A stretch of 64,000 nt of DNA, taken from positions 97,043 to 161,042 of the forward strand of contig NW_027192198.1 in the NCBI RefSeq assembly GCF_041956535.1, in the 5' to 3' direction. The notes beneath the pieces were generated by a model. The model did no database searches. It was given only the letters and a program-made list of their open reading frames with translations, and was not told the origin of the DNA. Shown piece after piece: positions 13,948-24,293 of this stretch (within the stretch, counting starts at the first letter, position 1; each line of letters starts with the position of its first letter). This stretch comes from Calcarisporiella thermophila CBS 279.70 (lineage: Eukaryota > Calcarisporiellomycota). A program made the position numbers and the translations under genes.

Positions 13948-15303
13948 ATGGCATCTTTACTCTTTGCAGACATCCATTTTCCTGAAGAACTTTTTGACCC
14001 AGACACTGGAGATTTTACTGCGCCAGTGCAGACATTGCTCCGGTTCACTCCCCATATATTAAGCGAGATGCCCAAAAAGGTGCAGGAGCCGATGCGGCGG
14101 GAAGATTCTGATCCCATGTTTTTTGCTGCACATCAAGCGCAAAATCATAAGCAGAAACAGCCCCAGCAGGACAGAGACAGAGAAAGTGGCACGGATAGAA
14201 TACTCAAGAGTGTGGGAGGATGGATGAGTTCTGAACTCGTGCGCAACCTCGCTAAGAGCTCCTTTAAATTTTGTGTGGAGGTCGCACGTGCCTACGCAGA
14301 GGGACAATCCAATGCCCATTTCAAAGCATCTAGTGAGGAAAATGTTAACAAGCGCAGAGAAAAGAAACGGCACAGAGGCTGGGACAAAGAAACACTATGG
14401 GAGATCAAAATGGAGCAAAAGAGGGAAAGAGAAAAGGATAAGGAGAGAAGAGAAAAAGAACAAAAGGAGAAAGACAAGAGTAAAAAGGAAAAGGAGAAGG
14501 AAAAAGAGGCGAATAATGATAATGGGGAAAGCTCAAATAAGGAGACAAAGGATAAAAACGAAAATAGCAAGAGTAAAGAAAATGAAATGGTCGTTAGTGC
14601 CCTTGGTGCCCTTGCTGCTCTTACCATCTCGCTCTACTCCTCCTATCGTGCGTCCCAGAGCTGGGGTGAGGTATCCTTTTATCATCAGCTCGACCTACTT
14701 CTCCAGCACGTATCTGAATCACTCTCAAGCACCCGTGCCTGGGTGGAGGAGCGCCGTCGTCTTGGCCTCGAGATTCCCTCCATTGTCACTGAAGATTTGA
14801 GAAAATTGACCAAACTCCTGGATTTAATACAGCGTTTAGACAACCGACCGGAGAAACGAACCGAGACAGCCGCTTGGGTGACCTCTGCCATGGGGGGGAT
14901 GGGTGCACTGGGTGGACTTGCTTTAGGAAGTACAATGGTACTCACAGGGGGTGCCGTGATCGCGGTGGGTGGCCTTGTGGTAGGCGCGGCAGCAATAGGC
15001 CGATTCTCTGGGCGAGCTTACAAAGGGGCTAGAATGGCGACGGAAGAAGAGGCTCGGACAGTGCTGCAACTCCTAGTAAAAAACCGGGAAGAACGCGCGG
15101 CAGAGGTATTACGAGTTTTCCAAGAGCTCAAGAGGAGAAGAGAAGAGTCCATGGTCAAACAAATCGAGCAGAACACGGGGAAGTCACCAATGGTGGAGCA
15201 AATGTGGAAAGAGCGCACTAAAATCGAGGGCGAAGGCATACAAATTAAGGAGAGAGAGGCGATACCCAGGCACTCGAGGTTGCCCAATGACTTGGCGGCA
15301 TGA
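13948..15303 (+). CDS. Conserved-looking membrane protein with Lys/Glu-rich linker (451 aa)
   Basis: Single open frame. The start MASLLFADIHFPEELFDPDTG is followed by a long KEKEKEK-type linker (about residues 140-205), a hydrophobic helix (VVSALGALAALTISLYSSY), a helical domain (LLLQHVSESLSSTRAWVEERRRLGL) and a glycine-rich hydrophobic segment (MGGMGALGGLALGSTMV and GGAVIAVGGLVVGAAAIG) resembling a Gly-zipper hairpin. The C-terminus is a charged helix. I do not recognise the family. Gly-zipper segments of this type insert in membranes, so a role in a mitochondrial or ER membrane is possible but only inferred. The 37-nt spacing from the gene before it leaves almost no room for its own promoter. 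Confidence 0.65.
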   Translation: MASLLFADIHFPEELFDPDTGDFTAPVQTLLRFTPHILSEMPKKVQEPMRREDSDPMFFAAHQAQNHKQKQPQQDRDRESGTDRILKSVGGWMSSELVRNLAKSSFKFCVEVARAYAEGQSNAHFKASSEENVNKRREKKRHRGWDKETLWEIKMEQKREREKDKERREKEQKEKDKSKKEKEKEKEANNDNGESSNKETKDKNENSKSKENEMVVSALGALAALTISLYSSYRASQSWGEVSFYHQLDLLLQHVSESLSSTRAWVEERRRLGLEIPSIVTEDLRKLTKLLDLIQRLDNRPEKRTETAAWVTSAMGGMGALGGLALGSTMVLTGGAVIAVGGLVVGAAAIGRFSGRAYKGARMATEEEARTVLQLLVKNREERAAEVLRVFQELKRRREESMVKQIEQNTGKSPMVEQMWKERTKIEGEGIQIKEREAIPRHSRLPNDLAA

Positions 15304-16442
15304 TCGGGATTCACTTTCATTTTTTTCATTATTGTATGTAAACCTTTATTTGTGCAATTGAACTGTTAATACCAGCACGGCTATTTGATTTTTTCTTTGT
15401 AGTGATGGATACTTGAATCTACCCTATATTTTTTTCTTGACGCAACCCACCTCTCCGGTCATTGTTTTTGAAATTGGTTCCTTCCTGGCCAATTCGGCTT
15501 TCGTCAATTAGGTCAGTATTGGAGTATTAGCTAAGAACTCGTGCCTACGCACCTGGGCTTGACCCACAAAGCTGGCCTAGCTGTATCTGGTTTTTGGGCA
15601 TGTATTTAGATGTATATCCATTCAAACAGCTCCCATGCCTCCCGCCTGGCTTCCTCTCCTTTAATTTTTCCACCGATTTGATTCATTTTACTACATGGTA
15701 TTGAATCACGGCTCCCAAGCCCCATTCCCATCGACGGCCGATCCTAGTCCACGAATTGGAGGCCTCCTTTAATATAATAAGCGTTTTTTGGTGAAACAGC
15801 CATCCCACCATTGACAGCTCAGGCTATCGCTTAATATCTCTTTGTTGAAAGCGTGGATCGTAAAAAATAAAGCAACGAGAAACCTCGGATGAAATCAAAA
15901 CACCTGTTTCGTAGAATTATAGCACATGGAGGTGATGATACTCCACGAGAACGTAGACATCATGTGCTTACAACGCGATTTCTCCCCTTTCTTGAAAAAG
16001 TTCCATCGGAGTTGTGATTGTACCACAATGGCTATTTTTTTTTCGTTTTTCGAGCACTATTAATTTCTTGTGAACTCTCTCTTTTATTGTGAGAGTTCCA
16101 GCCTGAAAGTGAGCCACCCGGAATACCATGAAGACGTATAAAAAAACCAACACAATTTTTCCGCACCAGAGCCTCTAAAGGTGTTTTTCTGATGACTACT
16201 TTATTTCAACCCCATTTGTGTTTTTAGTCCCTCTGGTCTCTTTTGTTTATTTGTTTTTTACAGTTCTATTGTAGATTGTAGATTGTTTTTCCTATTTAAA
16301 GATATCTTCTTGCATTTACCAGCTCTAAACAAGTTGGACGCGAACAATGCAACTTTATATCTCTCCTCATGTGCACTTTTTTGGATTATCTTTAAGTTGC
16401 CTTCCTATATTTCTCTCATAGCAATCTGAGGCAATATTCTAC
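15304..16442. other. Intergenic region, 1.1 kb
   Basis: No coding frame of note. A dyad AGCACATG/CATGTGCT occupies 15921-15928 and 15961-15968, with GTGATGATA in its loop, which could be a small structured RNA or chance. Nothing else seen. Confidence 0.5.
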
Positions 16443-17803
16443 ATGGATAAAGGGATCTCCTTTGAGCAGGAAGAGATACTTTTGGTCATAGTGCGAGTCA
16501 CCAGTGCTATCAGTATATTTTGTTCATCTACTGCCGTTGTTGTAAGCTTTTTGTATGCAATCTAAGGGTTAACCCTTGTTATTTAGTAGCTATTTTTTTT
16601 TCTCCTCTCTAGAAATTAACCTATATTGATCCCACTTATAACGTGAAGCAATTCCTTCTGCTCTATATGTCAATTGCAGATATCATCTCTAGCTTGTGTC
16701 GGTTTCTTGGCAGGTAGTAAACACTCTAGTTGCTGGGTACACCATAGTTTCAACTCACTCGCCTGGCCTAATCTTTTCCGTGTAGATGGACCTGTTCATA
16801 CAAAGAAGAATCCTTATCTATCTTTTGTCTCTTCCAAGTCTTTGGTATTCAATTCGGCGATATTGCATCCCTCTTGGCGACCTTTTCCCTGAGCTTAAAT
16901 CTCCTTTGGCTTATTTATTTTCGTTTTCCCATGACGCGGGTTTCGCTCGTTGCTCTCCTTTATCTCTCCTTCATCCTGATTCTCTCCCTTACGTTTGCTG
17001 CCACCTCGCTTCTCATTGGAGGGTATAAGAACACTATTTTCGGCTGTTCTGTAATGGACAAAAGCATTCTGGTACCCTACCTGATAATCCTATGGTCTGT
17101 GTTGGTGGGGAACGTCACCATTTACCTTTTGGTTGGATGGAGGGTATGGCGCGTACAAGGAGAAGAGGAGGGGGAGAGCAGGCGCAGTGCGGCGGAGAGG
17201 GCATCTCAATTCCGAGTTCAGTACGTGCGCACTGCCTCTTGCTTCATTATGGCGTTTGTATTCACTTGGACTGCATTCACATTGCATCGGATCTTCCAAA
17301 TGTCCTCCCTGAACATCTCCTTTGCGCTTCTTTTTTTCGATGCCTTTTGCACTCCACTTCGCGGCTTCACTAACTGTCTAGCCTATATACTCACCTTCTC
17401 TCTCTTCACCCATTACCGCCCGACCTTGGCGGGTCACCTCTCACCCACTCAATCCGCTCACCCTCCGCCTGCTCCACCCCAACCGCACTCGGTCAATTCC
17501 TCGCTCCCACTTCTGCAAAGCAATCATCTTCCCGCTCGTCTCGCGACCCCGTCCCCATCAGAGACACCCCATTTGAATCGAACGTCCTCTTTTGTCTCGA
17601 CTCTAAACCGGAATATAGACATAGAACCAGGACTGCCGCCTCTCCCGCCTCTTCTGCTTCACCAACCCGTTCATCCCAATCGACTGAGCCCCCTCGATAG
17701 CGATTCTGCGGATGCGCGGCATTCCTCAGTGCTCTCCTCGTCAGGTACAGAAGATGAGTACACAAGTGTGCCTATTGTGGTACTGGCACCCCTCAGAGTT
17801 TAA
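16443..17803 (+). CDS. Seven-helix receptor, cAMP-receptor-like/Git3-like GPCR
   Basis: Exons 16443-16541, 16613-16713 and 16786-17803; 405 residues. Helices can be read in order: EILLVIVRVTSAISIFCSSTAVV; FLLLYMSIADIISSLCRFLG; the third (FGIQFGDIASLLATFSLSL); VALLYLSFILILSLTFAAT; LVPYLIILWSVLVGNVTIYLL; CFIMAFVFTWTAFTLHRIF; and ALLFFDAFCTPLRGFTNCLAY. The ADIISSL motif in helix 2, a Cys just before helix 3, and basic residues in the third inner loop (RRSAAERASQFRVQYVRT) agree with the fungal cAMP-receptor-like class. The 120-residue C-terminal tail is Pro/Ser-rich. Ligand unknown; a sensing role through a G protein is inferred from topology. Confidence 0.75.
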
Positions 17804-18361
17804 CTTTGTTGTGATACCTTCATTTGAAACTTCATCCCCTTTCAACTCTAACCTCAACTCTATATTGGCAATCTAAAAAAATTGGCGCTCTATTTTATGT
17901 AAAAGGGGACATCGATCTTGAAGCGTAATTAGGCTATACTATCTGATAATGGTTATTTTTATTTTTCTAACAGATGACTGAATTCTTTAACTGTACAGTG
18001 GCTTCATTGAATTCGCCCAGTTTTGATTTTTTTATTTTTTTATTTTAATTTATTGCTTTTCGACGAACAAAGTTTTCTATTATACGATTGAGAGTTCAAA
18101 CGAACCACGTATCCATATAAAATATTTATGCACGGTTGAATAACATAAGATATATTGAAATGCGCAGAGGGTGTGCGCTAGGGGGAGCTTCGTAGTGATC
18201 TCGATTAACAAAGAAAGAACCAAATTATCTTTATTACAGTGAAAGTTCAGTTAATATATACTGTACGTACGGAAAATGACATTACAAGGCCCAACCAGAT
18301 AATATCCGGTGTTCAAAAGTAAAAGAATTATTTAAGTGACTATCCTATTATTACAAGCCTA
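17804..18361. other. Intergenic, AT-rich, convergent
   Basis: Lies between convergent genes; T- and A-rich runs only. No gene seen. Confidence 0.5.
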
Positions 18362-18742
18362 TTAACATCTCAAAAACACCGATTTAAACTTAATTGGTGG
18401 TTCGAATGTATGTTGTTGAGCCGTTCCCTGATAAACCACACTGCCCTTACATCCTTCGCTAGCATACATGAAGTATTGTAACACATCGGGAGTGGCGTCG
18501 AGGTTTTTAGTGGGATCAGAGTCATCAAGACCATAGCATTGGTTAGGGGTGCCTCCGGTTTGGCGACTATATGATCCTTTGAAGCCTGTAATTGATAACA
18601 TAGAGAAAGCACCTCAGCATGGTATACTACTAGTACACCCATCCATTATTTTATACCCACGTATAGTGCAAATGTCTCCTCTCGCTTGAGTAATAGCTAC
18701 GATGGCGAAAGTGGCAATTGACAAAAAAACGATCGTTTTCAT
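18362..18742 (-). CDS. Small secreted cysteine-containing protein (about 111 aa)
   Basis: Exons 18742-18631 and 18585-18362 with a 45-nt intron (donor GTAGTA; a donor GTACTA a few bases away would also keep frame). The signal peptide is MKTIVFLSIATFAIVAITQA. The mature part has Cys in DICTIRGY, MDGCTS, PNQCYGL, SEGCKG and the final RC. It has no domain I recognise. It sits next to AT-rich sequence and a transposon relic, as effector-like secreted proteins of fungi often do; that link is suggestive only. Confidence 0.6.
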
Positions 18743-20409
18743 TGTGAATATTGTTATTTTTATGCGAACCGTTATTTTTTTGAAAGAGCGAGAATATTAA
18801 CAATGAATTGACTTTATATAAGAAAGAATTATATGTGGCTTTGCATAATGCCTTCAACGGTGGCTCGAAAGAAGGCAATGCATATTTTTGTTGGAAAAAG
18901 TGATTCATGCTCGGATATTAATAACGTGGAAAAGGCTTGGTGGCAATAAGACTAAAGTCGTGTCTCCTCCTTTCTTTAATTTTTTTCTTTACTAATCAAG
19001 GAAGAAGCGTGACCCGAATCTATTAATAGCTCGAATTAATATGCAAAGGAGGGACTGTTATAATATATAAATAGGAGATATCGAATTGAAGATACTAGAT
19101 TATAGAAACTCAGCCATCTAAAGAATCGTGGCTTTTATAACTAAATAATGTGTGAAAAACTCGCAACTCTGCCCGCAAGCTAGCAAGAATAGTTTAAGGG
19201 GGAAAATAGCCGAAGTGGCGAAACTAATGCTGTATAAATCACCAGTGGCATCCTTCAAGTATCTGCAGTCCACATCCTGAAAAAATGCAAACAGAGCAAT
19301 AATCTATTATCAATTTCAAAAACAACGAAAAAGCTAACGCCGCTTATGCGCACAATTGGGATTTAGAGATATTTTATCTGCAAGCCAAGTCAGCACTAGT
19401 ACTACATTATACTTTTTTTTTCACTTCCTCAATGTGGATGAGGATGTTACATCCCTATATCAGTACAAAAGTGGTAAACCATGAGAAGAAACGGAGCTTC
19501 TGAGGCACTAAGGTTGCATACGACATCTATAACTTCGTATATACAGCATGCAATATTGTCTATTACTGAGCATTTGTATGATAAAAGGTCGGTCCAAGAT
19601 ATTGGAACGCCAATAATGCAAGAGATTTCTACTATCTTGTTTCTGAATTCAAATATTGCATAGATGGGGATGTAGAATATTTGCATTGTGTTTACAAGAA
19701 CCGCGGGTTTGGTTCACTTCGCGTACATTTGGGGGCAAAATTGAGAATATTTTTACGAATTTTTTCTTAAATATATTCTGATCAGATGAAATATAATGCA
19801 AGAGGTTGTAATATTAAACAGAGGTGGAGCTACACCTTATGCTGATTCACCTGCTACCCGGGCCATTAATGCATAATACCAGTAAAACTATAAGTAGTTC
19901 CAAGAATATTATGGGAAAATCTGCTATCCTGCCTCTACAAAAATCTATAAAATGTTTAGAAAACATTGAGCATAATGAATCCCGAATAAAAACCTTTCTG
20001 TGCTTATATGTTTTCGCATCGTTACATATATTCTATATGCTCTTATGTGCTCCCCTTTATATTTTGATTTTATGAATTAATAATGAATAATTAACGAATG
20101 ATAAATTAATCGTAAATAATGAATAAGGTACTTATTTAAAGATAATTCTATTAAATGGAATTATTTTTGTATTACAAATTTTGTACCCTAGTATAACTTT
20201 TAATTACCGCTAAGTTGATTAAATGTTATATTTTTTAACTACTAGTAACACTTTTACTTTAATTACCCTTGCGTCAAATTAATATTTTAGTTTCAAGTTG
20301 AGCGTAACGTTTATATTTTAAATCTTTTCATTCGCTTTTGTAAAAAGGCTTTTATCTTCATTTCCGATCTCAAATCCCCTATATTCAAAGGTCGAGACGA
20401 AATAATAGG
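18743..20409. other. AT-rich gene-poor stretch, 1.7 kb
   Basis: Clearly more AT-rich than the gene-dense parts of the window (for example 20080-20330), with only short frames lacking domain features. It lies between the secreted protein gene and the transposase relic, so it may be transposon debris. No intact element found. Confidence 0.5.
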
Positions 20410-20905
20410 ATGGATGAACGTTTAGTATTGGATTTGAATTTGAGGGCAGAGCGCTCGGATCTAACTACTAAATGCTCTAACAATTTATGTTCACGATCAG
20501 GCAAACTCAGTTCGCATAACGGAATACTTATGAGAAATGTATCAACAGAGAAAAGCGTTTTCATATTACGATTTCGATTTTCAAAAGCCGTAAATACTTA
20601 TTGCATTACCACTGGTATTGTCGAACATAATCATCCTTTGGAGCCCGAAGATATTCGTTTTACTCGCAGATTTCGTAGACCCAACCCTAAAACGGGGCAA
20701 TTTGCTCAGAACATTGTTCAATTTGGAGGCAGCGTTTCTCTTGCAATTCGTCCAAATAGAATCCATTCAGGCTAAAGATAATGCTATAGCGACAATTGCT
20801 AGAAATAAAAGGGTGAACTATCCGAAATTGCTGCCTTGTTGACCAAGCTTGAGAATTCAACCGAATATACCATCAAATACGTATTGGAGAATGGTAAACT
20901 GTAAA
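20410..20905 (+). pseudogene. Decayed Mutator-like (FAR1/MULE) transposase fragment
   Basis: The first frame (20410-20775) shows a FAR1-type DNA-binding pattern: spaced cysteines, then ITTGIVEHNHPLEPEDIRF with the H-N-H motif that follows the beta strand in FAR1/MULE proteins. The similarity then moves to another frame near 20730 (AKDNAIATIARNKRVNYPKL) and again near 20830 (AALLTKLENSTEYTIKYVLE), where a MULE protein would pass toward its DDE core. At least two frameshifts break it and no DDE domain follows. I see no terminal inverted repeats. It is a relic, not a working gene. Confidence 0.5.
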
Positions 20906-21376
20906 ATAGATTTTGGGTGCGTATTTCGTATATTTCACTTGTAAGTCATTGTGGAATTCTTCAATGTAACATTAAACCTTATTTTTCAACCACCTCTTTC
21001 CCACCACGATTAGCCCTTGAACCGATGGCCGGGAACTATTGCGAGAACAGTCAAAGAATAATTATATTCCAAATCCCTCTACCCTATTTTTCCTCTGGGT
21101 ATGAGTATGGATACAAAAAATTTCCACAATGTATTATTGATCCATGATCAAAGTATCCCATAAATTCAACCCATTTCTTAGTCTCATTGATTGACGAAAT
21201 AAAGCAAAATATTTTTTTAAAAATAAATCAACAGATCCATAATTTGCTGCTCGTTAAACCAGTACAGGTCAAATACATGCAAAGGAATCACTGTACATTA
21301 CTAGTGGGTTATTGTTAGGGTCAGTTAAATAATGCGTATCGAAGTGCTAAAAGATACAATTCACAGGATAGAAAAC

Positions 21377-23030
21377 TCAATTGACAGTAACACTCTTCCC
21401 TTGCGAATCAACAAAGCTCCCGTGAAGTGAAGGGAGCGTGAATTCGCCAATTCTGGCCCGCGCCAGCTCTTTGAAAGTCTTTCCATCCAACACTACAAGG
21501 AAACAATCTTCCGATGTAGCCGAGTTCACCACGCTCACTACCGCACCATCATCTTCTTCGGTTGCTCCCGGTCGTGGAATGAAAATAGGCTCTGAGCACG
21601 AATAGCCCGGCTCTTCCCAATTGATAGTGGTACCCTTTTCAAGATCTCCCTTGCCAAGTCCGCTGAGGAGACCCTCTCCTCCTTTTGTTTTTGTAACGGT
21701 CACTCCATATACATATCGGTTACGGCGGCGCTCAAAGTTAGAGTTGATGCGTGCGAGCTCAAACTTCACATTGGTATCGTGCACTTCAACCTTTGCCACC
21801 GTCTTATTGTTTGGCTCGCTTTGTTGACGAGCCACTTCCCTTATGTTGCGCAGGCGATATCTCCGCACCATGACTTTAGGTCCGGGTTTCTTCTCCGAAG
21901 GATTGTAATATCCGGCCGGCTGTGCCTCTCCCGGCTTTTTTCCAAACTCATACGACCACCAGATAACGTCGGCGTTGTCGTATGCACTTGCATCAAAAAC
22001 GATGTCGTCCCCTTCGTCCCAAGCATTGAGCGTGTGAAACGCGAAGCAAGGCGGTCCTTCATAGGTGGCAATATGGCCCCCCGAAATACGATCTACGACG
22101 TGGTATAGTGTAGGGAGTTTCTCATCCCAATAGAATGAATCGACTAAATTGCCATAATATAAGACTGAGAGACCTCCCCAACTCTAAAAGGAAAAGTGAT
22201 CAGTGAGACTTTGAAACTAATCAATGGAAGCTTCGGTCAGGCTAACTTACATAATAGAGAGGGTAGTTGGGGAGAATAATATATTTGTCGGTCATGGAGA
22301 AGGAATGGATATAGGATGGAACGACCGGCTTGCCGGTAACCAAGTGTTTACCTACGTCTCCAAAGATGCGCACGCTGCTGTCTCTGCCGAGGCCGAAGAG
22401 TCGGAACTGCATGGTGCGACCAAATTTGAAAACAAAGTTCACGTATTCTTTCTCGTCTTCTTGATGATGCGCTGCGCTGAGATCCCCTTTAAGTCTTTCG
22501 TCAAATAGGCCGTAATCGAATAGTTTAATTGGCTCTAGAGTGATGGGGTCCAGCTGCTGCAAACTATTGGCATCGGTCTTGGCGACTAAGGCGCCCTTCT
22601 CTCCAAGTGGGAAGTTGGGTGTCACAGTCACGTTGACAACAGAGCTGCTCGGGTCTCGCTTTTCCGTTCTGGCACCCTTACCTCCAAGGGTCATTTTATA
22701 AAAAGATTGTAGGCGATGGAAAATGGTCTGGCATGGATCTCGACCAAAGGAAAAGGCAGGCTCGCCTCTCAGGAGACGCTCTTCATAAGCGCGCGCGGTT
22801 CGACGATTTGAGTAGCGCACTTTTCCATCGGCAAATTCGAAGCGATGGACTACAGGAAGCGCGTCAAAGGGGTGATTCACGGTGTATTGACGCGTGCCGT
22901 CCGGGGAGGAGAGGTGGAAGACCCCACCACCCATGCGGTAAAGCACCCCACTTACCCAGGCCGGAAGCTTGCCCTCCACATCCAGGGCAATTTGTTGGGT
23001 AATCTCATGGCAATTTGTGAACGGTTTCAT
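21377..23030 (-). CDS. Carotenoid cleavage oxygenase (RPE65/BCO family)
   Basis: Exons 23030-22251 and 22183-21377, joined in phase 0; 528 residues, the normal family length. The four iron-binding histidines can be placed: His188 or 189 (SAAHHQED), His242 (YIHSFSMTDKY), His310 (CFAFHTLNAWDE) and His514 (LHGSF). The start KLPAWVSGVLYRMGGGVF and the DANSLQQLDPITLEPI segment are typical. The enzyme splits a carotenoid double bond with O2 to give aldehydes. In zygomycete fungi such enzymes start trisporoid (mating hormone) synthesis from beta-carotene, and in others make retinal; which applies here cannot be told from sequence. No carotenoid biosynthesis genes lie in the window. Confidence 0.9.
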
Positions 23031-23774
23031 TTTGTCTTGCTATTATTCGAGAGCAAGGAGAAGTCTGATCAAGTGGTATAAAGTGGATATTCTTATCTTT
23101 TCTCATGAATTGCTGCGTATTTATATTCATTCGTGCATAAACATTACCGCATCCTTTCTGCTCTTGGCTATTATCGGTCATTATTGCCAAATCCGCTATC
23201 CTAAGGCCGAGTATGGATTGAGAGGCGGTAATGTCAATAGCTCGGATGTTTTTCACCAATTTTGTTATCCGTATGCCGAAAATGTGTTTACTCCGCCTTC
23301 TTTTTGCAAATCGGCCTCATTAGCGCAGCCAATGGGATGAGTGGGCTGTGCATTAGGAATCTCTTTTTACTGTAGAACGTTAATTATTTGATACCTATCA
23401 AAATAGCCAAGCCATCTTTCCATAACTTTTTTATAACCTTATATAGCGACCATCCCATTTATCGAAGTATTAAAAACCTATCTAACTTAGACTGCCTTTG
23501 GCTATAATGTCTATTAGAAAACCTCGGGAACTGTGCCAATAAATACTTATCCTAGCCTGCTCACCCAAGAGTGAACATCCCTGCTGCGCCGTTGCGCTTC
23601 TGTGCACTCTAGTTTTCCTATTAAGCGGAAGCCAGCTTGGAGCTTTACCTAAGAGAGGCCTTTATTGGATATTGTGATAATAAAAAATAGATACATAAAT
23701 ACGGCCATGTGACAAAAAATATGAAGAATTACGGCGAGATGGATCTTTCGAATATAGATCAAGCATTAAGCTAA
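23031..23774. other. Intergenic, 0.7 kb
   Basis: Separates the carotenoid oxygenase start from the stop of a secreted protein gene on the same strand. AT-rich, no gene seen. Confidence 0.5.
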
Positions 23775-24293
23775 TCAAGAGTAGTCTCCTTTGATAACTG
23801 CACGGCATCCTTTGGTTGGCATCCCAATTGGGCAATTGCCGTCGTTGCAGCATCGGAGGCAATAGATGCCCTCGTTTGGCTCGACAAACGAAACGAATTT
23901 CTTGTATTTTTTGCAGATTGAACCGGGCGGAGCTCGCACGCTGAACTGCCCGCCCTGGTCATGCTTCTTGAGGTTATACTTCTTCCGGTCTAATCTCCCG
24001 GTGATTTGGACATATTTCCTCTTGGCCACGAAATGAGCCGAGATAATAAAGCCGCCGGGAAAAGTGCGGTGTCCGGGAGCTTGCAACTGGGAAGTTTCTT
24101 TAGTGCAGAAGGACACTGCATCATGGATATGGCCCGGGATACTTCCACCCGGCGAGGGCGGCAAGAAGAGACAGAAGTTTGTGTCGCTGATGGCAGCCAA
24201 AGTCTTCCCAGGAGGATCAGCAGGGGCGCGCTTGATTGCACTAGCAGCAGCCAGGCCCATCAGAGCCAACAGTTGAAGAAGGGTAGTGCGCAT
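23775..24293 (-). CDS. Secreted cysteine-containing protein, widespread fungal family (172 aa)
   Basis: One uninterrupted exon. The signal peptide is MRTTLLQLLALMGLAAASA, followed by a KR dibasic site. The mature domain starts NFCLFLPPSPGGSI, continues AVSFCTKETS, GGFIISAHFV, YVQITGRLDRKKY and DQGGQFSVRAP, then IYCLRCCNDG and ends KGDYS. This set of positions recurs in a secreted fungal family seen in both zygomycetes and basidiomycetes, whose function I do not know. Six or more Cys probably form disulfides. Confidence 0.75.
   Translation of the reverse strand: MRTTLLQLLALMGLAAASAIKRAPADPPGKTLAAISDTNFCLFLPPSPGGSIPGHIHDAVSFCTKETSQLQAPGHRTFPGGFIISAHFVAKRKYVQITGRLDRKKYNLKKHDQGGQFSVRAPPGSICKKYKKFVSFVEPNEGIYCLRCCNDGNCPIGMPTKGCRAVIKGDYS

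Noticed and set aside
19529-19541. ATAACTTCGTATA, identical to one arm of a loxP site
   Set aside because: No second inverted arm or loxP spacer follows, and the surroundings are native AT-rich sequence. A chance match is the simplest view.
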